Positions 1-7,045 of a DNA stretch of 8,532 bases are shown here, piece after piece. The DNA is taken from positions 1 through 8,532 of the forward strand of contig CAMZIX010000054.1 of NCBI GenBank assembly GCA_947307375.1. The letters are read 5' to 3'. The number at the start of each line of letters is the position of its first letter. Positions within the stretch are counted from its first letter, which is position 1. The stretch is from an uncultured Clostridia bacterium. GTDB taxonomy: Bacteria; Bacillota_A; Clostridia; Oscillospirales; Oscillospiraceae. The position numbers were made by a program, and so were the translations under genes. The notes beneath the pieces are model-generated. The model was not told the DNA's origin and ran no database searches. It saw only the letters and a program-made list of their open reading frames with translations.

Positions 1-246
1 CCCGCGATGCACGCCGCGCTCGGACGCTACGCCCGGGAAAAGGGCGTCGCGCTGACGCTCTGCTGCGGCGCGCTGTCCGAGGAGACCGCGCGGGCCGCGG
101 GCGGAATACATTATGTAAACCGAGAGGCACTGATCGACGATCTGCCGCGGCGGCTCAAAAAGGGCGACGCGGTGCTGGTGAAGGCCTCGCGCGGGATGCG
201 TTTCGAGCAGATCGCCGAGGCGCTGAAGCAGTTGAAGCTGGAGTGA
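1..246 (+). CDS. murF: UDP-N-acetylmuramoyl-tripeptide--D-alanyl-D-alanine ligase, C-terminal end (partial)
   Basis: Only the last 81 codons are present; the reading frame is open from base 1 and the true start lies upstream. MurF is a cytosolic ATP-dependent ligase that adds D-Ala-D-Ala to UDP-MurNAc-tripeptide, the last soluble step in making the peptidoglycan precursor. The visible part is the C-terminal Rossmann-like domain. Its family signature is the stretch GDAVLVKASRGMRFE near the end, matching the (G)D-x-V-L-V-K-x-S-R-G-M pattern of MurF and related Mur ligases. The ATP-binding and catalytic residues lie outside the window. The stop is followed after 4 bases by the HAD gene, whose ribosome binding site overlaps this gene's last codons, so the two are probably co-transcribed and translationally coupled. 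MurE is the main alternative, but the KASRGM ending favours MurF. Confidence 0.86.
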   Translation, partial: PAMHAALGRYAREKGVALTLCCGALSEETARAAGGIHYVNREALIDDLPRRLKKGDAVLVKASRGMRFEQIAEALKQLKLE

Positions 247-250
247 GACG

Positions 251-952
251 ATGGGCGAGAGACAGAGATGGAGCGTGTTCCTGGATCTGGACAACACGAT
301 CCTGGACTTTTCCAAGGCCGAGCGGATCGCGCTGACGCAGACGCTGAGCGAGCGCGGCGTGACGGTGACGGACGCCGTGCTGCGCCGCTACCGGGATTTC
401 AACATCTACTGCTGGGAGCAGCTCGAGGACGGGCTGATGACGCGCGACGAGGTGCTCCGGCGGCGCTTTGAGCTGCTGTTCGAGTCGCTGGGCCTGTCTT
501 TCGATGGGCAGGAGGCCACCGAGCGCTACGAGGAGCTGCTGCACTTCGGGCACTGGTTCATCCCCGGCGCGGAGGAGCTGCTGCGGACTCTCGCGCCGGA
601 CTGTGACCTGTACCTGGCCTCCAACGGCGTGGCGAGCGTGCAGCACAGCCGCATCGAAAGCGCGGGCATCGCGCGGTATTTCAAGGGCATTTTCATTTCC
701 GAGGAAATGGGCGCGGTCAAGCCGCAGCGGGAATATTTCGAGGCCTGCTTCGCGCGCATTCCGGGCTTCGACCCCTCGCGCGCGATCATGGTGGGCGACA
801 GCCTCACCTCCGACATCCGCGGCGGCATCAACGCCGGGATCCTGACCTGCTGGCTCAATTACAACGGGAAGCCGGGCCGGGAGGACATCCGGCCGGACTA
901 CGAGATCCGCGATATTTCGGAGCTGCCGGAGCTGCTGGAACGATTGAAATAA
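251..952 (+). CDS. yjjG: HAD-superfamily nucleotidase, YjjG/YfnB family
   Basis: A 233-residue cytosolic HAD hydrolase with all four motifs. Motif I is DLDNT with nucleophile D12 and acid/base D14, motif II is S124 in ASNG, motif III is K157 in VKP, and motif IV is GDSLTSD with D183 and D188 for magnesium. The helical cap lies at about residues 20-105. Length and motif wording (LDFSKAE, MTRDEV, SNGV, FISEE, KPQREYF, GDSLTSDIRGG) closely follow the B. subtilis YfnB / E. coli YjjG group. Known members dephosphorylate nucleoside monophosphates, including damaged or non-canonical pyrimidines; the substrate here is inferred from the family only. The start at 251 is supported by GGAG at 240-243, seven bases upstream and overlapping the murF stop. 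The gene ends just before a strong terminator, so it is the last gene of the murF transcript. Confidence 0.88.
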   Translation: MGERQRWSVFLDLDNTILDFSKAERIALTQTLSERGVTVTDAVLRRYRDFNIYCWEQLEDGLMTRDEVLRRRFELLFESLGLSFDGQEATERYEELLHFGHWFIPGAEELLRTLAPDCDLYLASNGVASVQHSRIESAGIARYFKGIFISEEMGAVKPQREYFEACFARIPGFDPSRAIMVGDSLTSDIRGGINAGILTCWLNYNGKPGREDIRPDYEIRDISELPELLERLK

Positions 953-958
953 ACGAAA

Positions 959-984
959 AAACCGGAGGGAAAGCCCTCCGGTTT
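959..984. terminator. Bidirectional intrinsic terminator between convergent genes
   Basis: A perfect 11-bp stem (959-969 with 974-984) closes a four-base AAAG loop; the right arm is CCCTCCGGTTT. T-rich sequence follows the stem on the plus strand (TTTCGGTTT), and a run of A precedes it at 956-961, which gives a U-run on the minus transcript. It lies 6 bases after the HAD gene stop and 16 bases after the end of the bofA-like gene on the other strand, so it can end both convergent transcripts. Confidence 0.93.
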
Positions 985-1000
985 CGGTTTATATCAGAAA

Positions 1001-1267
1001 TCAAAGCAGATAATGGATCGCGAGCAGGATCAGCACGCCCGGGATGCCGATGAAGCCGGCGACCAGGCAGTTGACCAGAGACAGCTCCAGCGTTACGCCG
1101 AGCGAGGCGCCGAAATAGTTGACGAGCCACAGCAGCAGGAAGCCGAACACGGCGTGCAGGAGGAACTTGAAGATCCGTTTGATCGGCTTGGTGAAGATCT
1201 TGAACAGAAGAAGGACGCCGATCACGGCGGCGACGATGGTCAGCGTGCTGTAAGAAAAAACGTTCAT
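1001..1267 (-). CDS. bofA: BofA-family protein (pro-sigma-K processing inhibitor type)
   Basis: An 88-residue, strongly hydrophobic membrane protein, almost the same length as B. subtilis BofA. Two membrane segments are visible at about residues 8-25 and 33-52, plus a hydrophobic C-terminal region at 64-87. Family marks are TKPIK (26-30), NYFGASLG (50-57) and GIPG (74-77), which line up with the KPLK, NMFGGSLG and GIPG motifs of BofA. In Bacillus, BofA sits in the outer forespore membrane with SpoIVFA and holds the SpoIVFB protease inactive until pro-sigma-K is to be cleaved. Whether the same circuit exists here cannot be seen: spoIVFA, spoIVFB and sigK are not in the window. The start is supported by AAAGGA (1279-1274, read on the minus strand) with a 6-base spacer. 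It is apparently a single-gene transcript that ends at the shared terminator. Confidence 0.88.
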   Translation of the reverse strand: MNVFSYSTLTIVAAVIGVLLLFKIFTKPIKRIFKFLLHAVFGFLLLWLVNYFGASLGVTLELSLVNCLVAGFIGIPGVLILLAIHYLL

Positions 1268-1378
1268 GAGCGGTCCTTTCGGCGGAAAAACTTGCCTGCG
1301 TAGCGCGCCGTGCCCTGCACATACTAAGCTCGGACAAGGCGCCGGGGCGCGAGACAGACAGAGCGCCCGGCTGTCGAC

Positions 1379-1398
1379 TTTCTATCTTGCTATAGAAA
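1379..1398. repeat. Short inverted repeat overlapping the reverse -10 box
   Basis: TTTCTAT (1379-1385) and ATAGAAA (1392-1398) form a perfect 7-bp inverted repeat with a 6-base centre. It covers the start region and part of the -10 box of the candidate bofA promoter, a position where a repressor could act. It is short enough to have arisen by chance in AT-rich sequence. Confidence 0.35.
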
Positions 1399-1423
1399 TA
1401 CAACCAAAACGCCGTCTTGTCAA
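1395..1423 (-). promoter_or_regulatory. Candidate sigma-A-type promoter for bofA
   Basis: Read on the minus strand, a perfect -35 box TTGACA (1423-1418) is followed after 17 bases by TATTTC (1400-1395), a weak -10 box. It would start transcription near 1388, leaving a leader of about 120 bases before the bofA start. The spacing and the perfect -35 box favour it; the poor -10 box is the main weakness. In Bacillus bofA is made in the mother cell during sporulation, but I could not find a convincing sigma-E-type promoter here. Confidence 0.42.
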
Positions 1424-1465
1424 GCGCCGGAGAGTTTTCCGGGAAAAAGAGAATATCCGGTGCGG

Positions 1466-1489
1466 AGCGGGCTGCGATCGCAGCCCGCT
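1466..1489. repeat. 24-base perfect palindrome upstream of the topoisomerase promoter
   Basis: The half-site AGCGGGCTGCGA at 1466-1477 is followed directly by its exact reverse complement at 1478-1489, centred on CGATCG. It lies 23 bases upstream of the -35 box of the parE-like gene promoter. Because no bases separate the arms and only three T residues follow on the plus strand, a terminator reading is weak; a protein binding site is more likely. Confidence 0.7.
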
Positions 1490-1512
1490 TTCTGCATGCC
1501 GGCAGGCGGGGC

Positions 1513-1541
1513 TTGCAATCTGGCGAAGACTGCGATATACT
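1513..1541 (+). promoter_or_regulatory. Sigma-A-type promoter of the topoisomerase operon
   Basis: TTGCAA (1513-1518), a 17-base spacer and TATACT (1536-1541) give an optimal layout, with four of six -35 bases and five of six -10 bases matching consensus. Transcription should start near 1548, giving a leader of about 60 AT-rich bases. It is the only good forward promoter seen before the five-gene cluster and probably drives all of it. Confidence 0.72.
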
Positions 1542-1607
1542 ATATAAGCTAAAATAGACGGAATATGTCTCAAAATTACTACAATATATGGTAAAAGGGT
1601 TATTTCT

Positions 1608-3602
1608 ATGACAAAAAACAGCGTTTCCTACGGCAACGACAGCATTTCCCAGCTCAAGGGCGCCGACCGCGTCCGCAAACGCCCGGGCGTGATCTTCGGC
1701 TCGGACGGACTGGACGGCTGCGAGCACGCCGTGTTTGAAATACTGTCCAACGCGATCGACGAGGCCCGCGAGGGCTACGGCGATCAGATCAGCCTGACCG
1801 CCTTTGAGGACGGCTCGATCGAGGTGGAGGACTTCGGACGCGGCTGCCCGCTGGACTGGAACCCCAACGAAAAGCGCTTCAACTGGGAGCTGGTGTTCTG
1901 CGAGCTCTACGCCGGCGGCAAGTATCAGAACGCGAACGGCGGCGACTATGAATACTCGCTCGGCCTCAACGGCCTGGGCTCCTGCGCCACGCAGTACGCC
2001 TCGGAATACATGGACGTGACCGTCTGGCGCGACGGGAACCGCTACGACCTGCACTTCAAAAAGGGCAAGGTCCTCGGGAAAAAGGGCCAGGAGCTGCAGA
2101 TCGGCCCGGCCGACCGCAAAAAGACAGGCACGACGATCCGCTGGCGGCCCGACCGCGAGGTCTTCACCGAGATCGACATCCCGGCGGACTGGTTCCGGGA
2201 GACCCTGCGCAAGCAGGCCGTGGTCAACGCCGGCGTGCATTTCCGGCTGAAGCTGCAGCAGGGCAAGCAGTTCAAAACCGAGGAATTCTGCTACGAAAAC
2301 GGCATCCGCGACTACGTGGCCGAGATCGCCGGCGAGGGCGCGCTGACCGCCCCGGTCTTCATCCAGGCCGAGCGCCGCGGCCGCGACCGCGAGGACAAGC
2401 CCGAATACAAGGTGCGCCTGTCGGCCGCCTTCTGCTTTTCCAACAAGGTCACGGCGCTGGAGTACTACCACAACTCCTCCTGGCTGGAAAACGGCGGCGC
2501 GCCGGACAAGGCCGCGAAAAGCGCCTTCGTCTCCGCCATCGACGCCTACATCAAGAAGATCGGCAAGTACCAGAAGAACGAGACGGCCATCAAGTTTCAG
2601 GACGTGCAGGACTGCCTGGTGCTGGTGACCAACTGCTTTTCCACGCAGACCTCCTATGAGAACCAGACCAAGAAGGCCATCAACAACCGCTTCATCCAGC
2701 AGGCGATGACCGAGTTCTTCAAGGAGAAGCTGGAGGTCTACTTCATCGAGAACAAGCCCGAAGCCGACCGCATCGCCGAGCAGGTGCTGGTCAACAAGCG
2801 CAGCCGCGAGACGGCCGAGCGCGCCCGCCAGGGCATGAAGAAAAAGCTCTCCGGCTCGATCGACATCTCCAACCGCGTGCAGAAGTTCGTCGACTGCCGC
2901 AGCCGCGACCCGGAGAAGCGCGAGATCTACATCGTCGAGGGCGACTCGGCGCTCGGCGCCTGCAAGCTCTCGCGGGACGCGGAGTTCCAGGGCATCATGC
3001 CGGTGCGCGGCAAGATCCTCAACTGCCTGAAGGCCGACTATGTGCGCATCTTCAAGAGCGAGGTCATCACCGATCTGCTGAAGGTGCTCGGCTGCGGCGT
3101 GGAGGTCAAAGACAAGCACACGAAGGATCTCCAGAGCTTCGATCTGGACGCCCTCCGCTGGAGCAAGATCATCATCTGCACCGACGCCGACGTGGACGGC
3201 TACCACATCCGCACCCTGATCCTGACGATGCTCTACCGCCTCGCGCCGACCCTGATCCGCGAGGGCTACGTCTACATCGCGGAGTCGCCGCTGTACGAGA
3301 TCGGCTGCAAGGGCAAGACCTGGTTCGCCTATTCCGAGCGCGAGAAGGCCGGGATCCTCGAGTCCCTCGGCGGCGCCAAGGCGACGATCAGCCGCAGCAA
3401 GGGCCTGGGCGAGAACGACCCGGACATGATGTGGATGACGACGATGAATCCCGCGACCCGGCGCCTGATCAAGGTCATGCCCGAGGACGCCGCGCGCATG
3501 GCGGAGGTTTTCGAGCTGCTGCTGGGCGACGATCTGAGCGGGCGCAAGGATCATATCGCGGAGTTCGGCAGCCAGTACCTCGATCTGGCGGACATCTCAT
3601 AA
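1608..3602 (+). CDS. parE: Type IIA DNA topoisomerase subunit B, divergent (topoisomerase IV / gyrase B family)
   Basis: This 664-residue protein is the ATPase and Toprim subunit of a type IIA topoisomerase. The GHKL ATPase domain (about 10-215) shows RKRPG (23-27), catalytic E44, N48 and D51 in EILSNAIDEA, D75 in the DFGRG box, AGGK (102-105) and a glycine loop SLGLNGLG (117-124). The transducer domain (about 220-390) carries the ATP-contacting lysine K355 in ENQTK. The Toprim domain has E444 in EGDSA, then PVRGKILN, and the metal triad D526-D528-D530 in TDADVDG. KGLGEN and TTMNP mark the C-terminal end. The glycine loop has Asn where bacterial GyrB/ParE usually has His (HGVG). Length is close to Gram-positive ParE/GyrB. 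The start has AAGGG 8 bases upstream. The matching A subunit lies two genes downstream. ParE is preferred over GyrB because the partner lacks a GyrA box. Confidence 0.85.
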   Translation: MTKNSVSYGNDSISQLKGADRVRKRPGVIFGSDGLDGCEHAVFEILSNAIDEAREGYGDQISLTAFEDGSIEVEDFGRGCPLDWNPNEKRFNWELVFCELYAGGKYQNANGGDYEYSLGLNGLGSCATQYASEYMDVTVWRDGNRYDLHFKKGKVLGKKGQELQIGPADRKKTGTTIRWRPDREVFTEIDIPADWFRETLRKQAVVNAGVHFRLKLQQGKQFKTEEFCYENGIRDYVAEIAGEGALTAPVFIQAERRGRDREDKPEYKVRLSAAFCFSNKVTALEYYHNSSWLENGGAPDKAAKSAFVSAIDAYIKKIGKYQKNETAIKFQDVQDCLVLVTNCFSTQTSYENQTKKAINNRFIQQAMTEFFKEKLEVYFIENKPEADRIAEQVLVNKRSRETAERARQGMKKKLSGSIDISNRVQKFVDCRSRDPEKREIYIVEGDSALGACKLSRDAEFQGIMPVRGKILNCLKADYVRIFKSEVITDLLKVLGCGVEVKDKHTKDLQSFDLDALRWSKIIICTDADVDGYHIRTLILTMLYRLAPTLIREGYVYIAESPLYEIGCKGKTWFAYSEREKAGILESLGGAKATISRSKGLGENDPDMMWMTTMNPATRRLIKVMPEDAARMAEVFELLLGDDLSGRKDHIAEFGSQYLDLADIS

Positions 3603-3607
3603 GGAGG
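3601..3607 (+). promoter_or_regulatory. Strong ribosome binding site that sets the zinc-ribbon gene start
   Basis: AAGGAGG overlaps the last two bases of the parE-like stop codon and lies 6 bases before the ATG at 3614. It is the best ribosome binding site in the operon and rules out longer in-frame starts that would run inside the parE-like gene. Confidence 0.9.
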
Positions 3608-3613
3608 CGCGCC

Positions 3614-3901
3614 ATGAAAAAAAGCAAATTCGAATCCGGCCGTCAGGCGGCCAAGATCCTGGCCCTGCTGTCGGTCGGGACCTGTGTGGCCTCGCTGATG
3701 GCCGGGGAGGGGACGCCGCTGCAGTTCGCGCTGGCGATCCTGACGATGGTGCTGTTCGTCAGCATTTTCGCGGTCGCCGCCGCGCGCTGCCGCTGCCCGC
3801 ACTGCGGGAAAGCGGTGCTTTTCGGCCTCTGGAACGCGACGACCTGCCCGCGCTGCAAGAGGAGCCTGACCACCGGAAACAAAGTCAAGGGGAAGAAATG
3901 A
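3614..3901 (+). CDS. Small membrane protein with a C-terminal zinc ribbon, function unknown
   Basis: I do not recognise a named family for this 95-residue protein. It begins with a short basic stretch, followed by two membrane segments at about residues 14-30 and 36-57. A cytosolic zinc-ribbon-like knuckle follows, with C61-x2-C64 (CPHC) and C78-x2-C81 (CPRC) 13 residues apart, then a basic tail (TGNKVKGKK). C59 is an extra nearby cysteine. The short loop between the helices and the basic ends suggest that both ends are inside the cell. It lies between the B and A subunits of the topoisomerase, 11 bases after one and 6 bases before the other, and has a perfect ribosome binding site, so it is a real translated gene. 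A role as a membrane tether, chaperone or modulator of the topoisomerase is only inference from position. Confidence 0.82.
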   Translation: MKKSKFESGRQAAKILALLSVGTCVASLMAGEGTPLQFALAILTMVLFVSIFAVAAARCRCPHCGKAVLFGLWNATTCPRCKRSLTTGNKVKGKK

Positions 3902-3907
3902 TCAGCC

Positions 3908-6148
3908 ATGGCTAAGAAGAAAGAACCTGAACAGAAAAAATACGACAATCCCAACGTCGTCGGCCTGCGCGCGGCGGTCGTGGAGCAGCCGATCACCGAG
4001 ACGCTGGAGACGAACTTCATGCCCTATGCCATGTCGGTCATCGTCTCCCGCGCGATCCCGGAGATCGACGGCTTCAAGCCCTCGCACCGCAAGCTCCTCT
4101 ATACGATGTACAAAATGGGGCTGCTGGGCGGCGCGCGCACCAAGAGCGCCAACATCGTCGGCCAGACGATGAAACTCAACCCACACGGCGACTCCGCCAT
4201 CTACGACACGATGGTGCGCCTCTCGTCGGGTTACGGCGCGCTGCTGACGCCCTTCGTCGACTCCAAGGGCAACTTCGGCAAGGTCTATTCGCGCGACATG
4301 AGCTGCGCCGCCTCGCGATACACCGAGGCCCGACTCGCGCCGATCTGCGCGGAGGTCTTCCGCGACATCGACAAGGACACCGTGGATTTCGTCGACAACT
4401 ATGACGGCAGCCTGCAGGAGCCGACCCTCCTGCCCACGGCCTTCCCGAACGTGCTGGTCTCCGCCAACTCCGGCATCGCCGCCGGCATGGCAAGCACGAT
4501 CTGCGGCTTCAATCTCGCCGAGGTTTGTGAGACGACGATCCAGTACCTGAAGGACCCGACCTGTGAGCTGATGACTACGCTGCCCGCGCCGGACTTCCCG
4601 ACCGGCGGCGAGATCATCTATGACCGGCGCGAGATGGAGAGCATCTACCTTACCGGCCGCGGCAGCTTCAAGGTGCGCGCCCGCTGGCGCTTCCTGCCGA
4701 AGGAAAACATCATCGAGATCTACGAGATCCCCTATACCACCAGCGCCGAGGCCGTCATCGACAAGGTGGCCGAGCTGATCAAGGCCGGCCGCGTCCGCGA
4801 GATCAACGACATGCGCGACGAGACCGACCTGAGCGGCCTGCGCCTCGCCATCGACCTCAAGCGCGGCGCCGATCCCGACAAGCTGATGCAGAAGCTCTTC
4901 AAGATGACCACCCTGCAGGACGCCTTCCCCTGCAACTTCAACATCCTCGTCGCCGGCAGCCCGCGCGTGATGGGCGTGCGCGAGATCCTGGAGGAGTGGA
5001 CGGCCTGGCGCATGGAGAGCCAGCGCCGCCGCGTCTACCACGAGCTGCAGAAGAAAAAGGAAAAGCTGCACCTGCTGCAGGGCCTCGGCCGCATCCTGCT
5101 GGACATCGACAAGGCCATCGCCATCATCCGCGAGACCGAGCTGGAGAGCGAGGTCGTGCCCAACCTGATGATGGGCTTCGGCATCGACCAGATCCAGGCC
5201 GAGTTCGTGGCGGAGATCAAGCTGCGCAACATCAACCGCGAGTACATCCTCAAGCGCACCGCCGAGACCGAGGACCTGGAGGCCGCGATCGAGGATCTGG
5301 AGGCGACGCTGGCAAGCCGCCGGCGCATCAAGAGCCTCATCATCGACGAGCTGCGCCAGATCATCAAAAAGTACCCCAGCCCGCGGCGCTCGCCGATCGT
5401 CTACGCCGACGAGATCGAGGAATTCGACGAGGACGAGGCCGTGCCGGACTATCCGGTGACGATCTTCCTCTCGCGCGAGGGCTATCTGAAAAAGATCACC
5501 GCCCAGAGCCTGCGCATGAGCGGCGAGCAAAAATACAAGGACGGCGACGGCCTGCGCCTGAGCTTCGAGGCCTCGAACCGCGGCGAGCTGCTCGTTCTGA
5601 CCGACCGGCAGCAGATGTACAAGGTGCGCATCGCGGAGCTCGAGGAGACGAAGGCCTCGGCGCTCGGACTCTATCTGCCGACGCGGCTCGGGATGGACGA
5701 GGGCGAGAACGTGCTGACGATCCTCGACCCCGGCGACTACCGCGGCGAGCTGCTGTTCTTCTTCGAAAACGGCAAGGCCGCGCGCGTGCCGCTGTCGGCC
5801 TATGAGACCAAGACCCGCCGCAAGAAGCTGATCAACGCCTGCTCCGACAAGAGCCCGGTGGCTGCGCTGCTGCGGCTGACGGATGAGCAGGAGATCGTCT
5901 GCACCTCCGGCGTCGAGCGCGCGCTGATCTTCCATTCGTCGCTGCTGCAGCCGAAGACCAGCCGTACGACCCAGGGCGTGGGCGTGATGTCGCTGAAGAA
6001 GGGGAAAAAGCTGACCGAAGTCTGCTTCCTCACTGAAAGCCCGATCAAGAACGTCTCCCGCTACCGCGTGCGCTCCCTGCCCGCCGCCGGCGCGCTGCTG
6101 CGTCCCGAGGACCGCGGAGAGAAACAGTTGAGTTTACTGGAGGACTGA
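3908..6148 (+). CDS. parC: Type IIA DNA topoisomerase subunit A, divergent (topoisomerase IV-like, no GyrA box)
   Basis: This 746-residue protein is the DNA breakage-reunion subunit. The winged-helix region (about 35-145) shows KPSHRK, NPHGDSAIYD and CAASRYTEARL with R137 and the catalytic tyrosine Y138. The DNA-intercalating isoleucine is I190 in SGIAAGMA. At the quinolone-contact positions it has S96 and D100, the drug-sensitive state in GyrA numbering S83/D87. Coiled-coil segments lie at about 370-405 and 455-490. The C-terminal beta-pinwheel (about 515-735) is short compared with GyrA, and where the QRRGGRG-type GyrA box belongs the sequence reads MSGEQKYKDGDGL (537-549). That favours decatenation or relaxation over negative supercoiling. 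The ribosome binding site is weak: GGAAG at 3891-3895 is 12 bases from the ATG, so translation probably depends on the upstream gene, which stops 6 bases earlier. Confidence 0.87.
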   Translation: MAKKKEPEQKKYDNPNVVGLRAAVVEQPITETLETNFMPYAMSVIVSRAIPEIDGFKPSHRKLLYTMYKMGLLGGARTKSANIVGQTMKLNPHGDSAIYDTMVRLSSGYGALLTPFVDSKGNFGKVYSRDMSCAASRYTEARLAPICAEVFRDIDKDTVDFVDNYDGSLQEPTLLPTAFPNVLVSANSGIAAGMASTICGFNLAEVCETTIQYLKDPTCELMTTLPAPDFPTGGEIIYDRREMESIYLTGRGSFKVRARWRFLPKENIIEIYEIPYTTSAEAVIDKVAELIKAGRVREINDMRDETDLSGLRLAIDLKRGADPDKLMQKLFKMTTLQDAFPCNFNILVAGSPRVMGVREILEEWTAWRMESQRRRVYHELQKKKEKLHLLQGLGRILLDIDKAIAIIRETELESEVVPNLMMGFGIDQIQAEFVAEIKLRNINREYILKRTAETEDLEAAIEDLEATLASRRRIKSLIIDELRQIIKKYPSPRRSPIVYADEIEEFDEDEAVPDYPVTIFLSREGYLKKITAQSLRMSGEQKYKDGDGLRLSFEASNRGELLVLTDRQQMYKVRIAELEETKASALGLYLPTRLGMDEGENVLTILDPGDYRGELLFFFENGKAARVPLSAYETKTRRKKLINACSDKSPVAALLRLTDEQEIVCTSGVERALIFHSSLLQPKTSRTTQGVGVMSLKKGKKLTEVCFLTESPIKNVSRYRVRSLPAAGALLRPEDRGEKQLSLLED

Positions 6149-6151
6149 GCT

Positions 6152-7045
6152 ATGAGCAAGCTGCAGGACTGGCAGAAAAAACCCGCCGTCCATCAGATCA
6201 AAAAATATATTCTGATCATCCTCGGCTGCGCGATCTACGGCCTGGGATTCCAGTTCTTCTGCTACCCGAACCAGATCATCAGCGGCGGCGTCGTGGGCGT
6301 CGCGATGATCGTCAACGCGCTCAGCGGCCTGCCCGTCGGCGTGCTGACGATCCTGCTCAACGTGCCGCTGTTTCTGATCGCCTGGCGGCATTTCGGGCTG
6401 GACTTCCTGATCGGCTCGCTCGTCGGCATGCTGCTGATGAGCGTGGCGGTCGACCTGCTGGCCACGACGGGCTACCAGGCGACGGCCGATCCGATGCTCG
6501 GCGCGGTGATCGGCGGCGTGCTGAAGGGCGCGGGCATGGGTATCATCTTCTCGGTCGGCGCCACGACCGGCGGCATGGACATCGTCATCAAGCTGCTGCG
6601 CCAGCGCTACAGCCACCTGAACTTCGGCACGGTCATGCTCGCCGTCGACGTGGCCGTGATCACCCTGTACGCGCTGATCCTCAGCGCCGGCAACTACGAG
6701 AGCGCGATGTACTCGCTGATCGCGATGTTCGTTTCCACCAAGGTCATCGACCTGCTGCTCTACGGCATCGACAACTCCTGTATCTGCTATATCATCAGCG
6801 AGAACAGCGAGGCCCTGATCCGCGAGATCACCTCCGGACGCATGCACCGCGGCGTGACTGTGCTCGAGGGCGAGGGCGCCTATTCCCACCGCAAAAAACA
6901 GGTCATCATGTGCGTCATCAAGCGCAACCAGATCCCGGAGATCCGCCGCCTGGTGCGCGGCATCGACGAACAGGCCTTCGTCATCATGACCGACGCGAAA
7001 AACGTGTTCGGCAACGGCTTCGGCAATATCGCGGAGGTGCGCTGA
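6152..7045 (+). CDS. yitT: YitT-family membrane protein (DUF161 plus DUF2179)
   Basis: A 297-residue integral membrane protein of the YitT family, common in Firmicutes and often in several copies per genome. Five to seven hydrophobic segments lie between residues about 17 and 206. Family marks are YPNQIISGGVVG near residue 40 and GATTGGMDIVIKLL near 140. A cytosolic DUF2179 domain (about 225-290) contains RGVTVLEGEGAYS, KKQVIMCVI and the ending ITDAKNVFGNGF-like pattern, here read as VIMTDAKNVFGNGF. The transported or sensed molecule is not established for the family, so I assign none. The start has GGAGG 8 bases upstream, overlapping the end of the parC-like gene, which stops 3 bases before. 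Its stop overlaps the next start (TGATG), so it is translationally linked on both sides. Confidence 0.9.
   Translation: MSKLQDWQKKPAVHQIKKYILIILGCAIYGLGFQFFCYPNQIISGGVVGVAMIVNALSGLPVGVLTILLNVPLFLIAWRHFGLDFLIGSLVGMLLMSVAVDLLATTGYQATADPMLGAVIGGVLKGAGMGIIFSVGATTGGMDIVIKLLRQRYSHLNFGTVMLAVDVAVITLYALILSAGNYESAMYSLIAMFVSTKVIDLLLYGIDNSCICYIISENSEALIREITSGRMHRGVTVLEGEGAYSHRKKQVIMCVIKRNQIPEIRRLVRGIDEQAFVIMTDAKNVFGNGFGNIAEVR

Larger units (their letters stand above)
1268..1607. other. Divergent intergenic control region (bofA / parE)
   Basis: This 340-base stretch holds no convincing gene; open frames crossing it on either strand have no ribosome binding site and no family resemblance. From left to right it holds the bofA ribosome binding site (1274-1279), a GC-rich segment with nothing recognisable (about 1285-1375), a 7-bp inverted repeat (1379-1398), a candidate reverse promoter (1395-1423), a 24-base perfect palindrome (1466-1489), a strong forward promoter (1513-1541) and an AT-rich leader of about 60 bases for the topoisomerase operon. 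AT content rises sharply from about 1530 to 1607, as expected for a promoter and leader. Confidence 0.7.

Noticed and set aside
1268..1460. Sigma-E-type sporulation promoter for the bofA-like gene
   Set aside because: I looked for paired sigma-E boxes on the minus strand and found none with acceptable spacing; only a sigma-A-like candidate remains.
1466..1495. Palindrome read as an intrinsic terminator
   Set aside because: The arms leave no natural loop, only three T residues follow on the plus strand and none on the minus strand, and no gene ends just before it on either strand.
1266..1573. Small open frames on both strands across the bofA-parE intergenic region
   Set aside because: They overlap the promoter elements and the bofA start, lack ribosome binding sites and resemble no family; the plus frame also starts inside the bofA coding region.
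855..3554. Very long open frame on the minus strand opposite the parE-like gene and bofA region
   Set aside because: It runs antisense to a gene with clear topoisomerase motifs, its protein is rich in repetitive Leu, Ala, Val, Asp and His as expected of a GC-rich shadow frame, and no ribosome binding site or family motif is seen.
3902..5935. Long open frame on the minus strand opposite the parC-like gene
   Set aside because: Same shadow-frame composition, fully antisense to a gene with conserved catalytic motifs, and its far end is cut by no recognisable gene structure.
1608..6148. Naming the two topoisomerase genes gyrB and gyrA
   Set aside because: The A subunit lacks a GyrA box and has a short C-terminal domain. 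The name cannot be excluded from sequence alone, but the topoisomerase IV label fits better.
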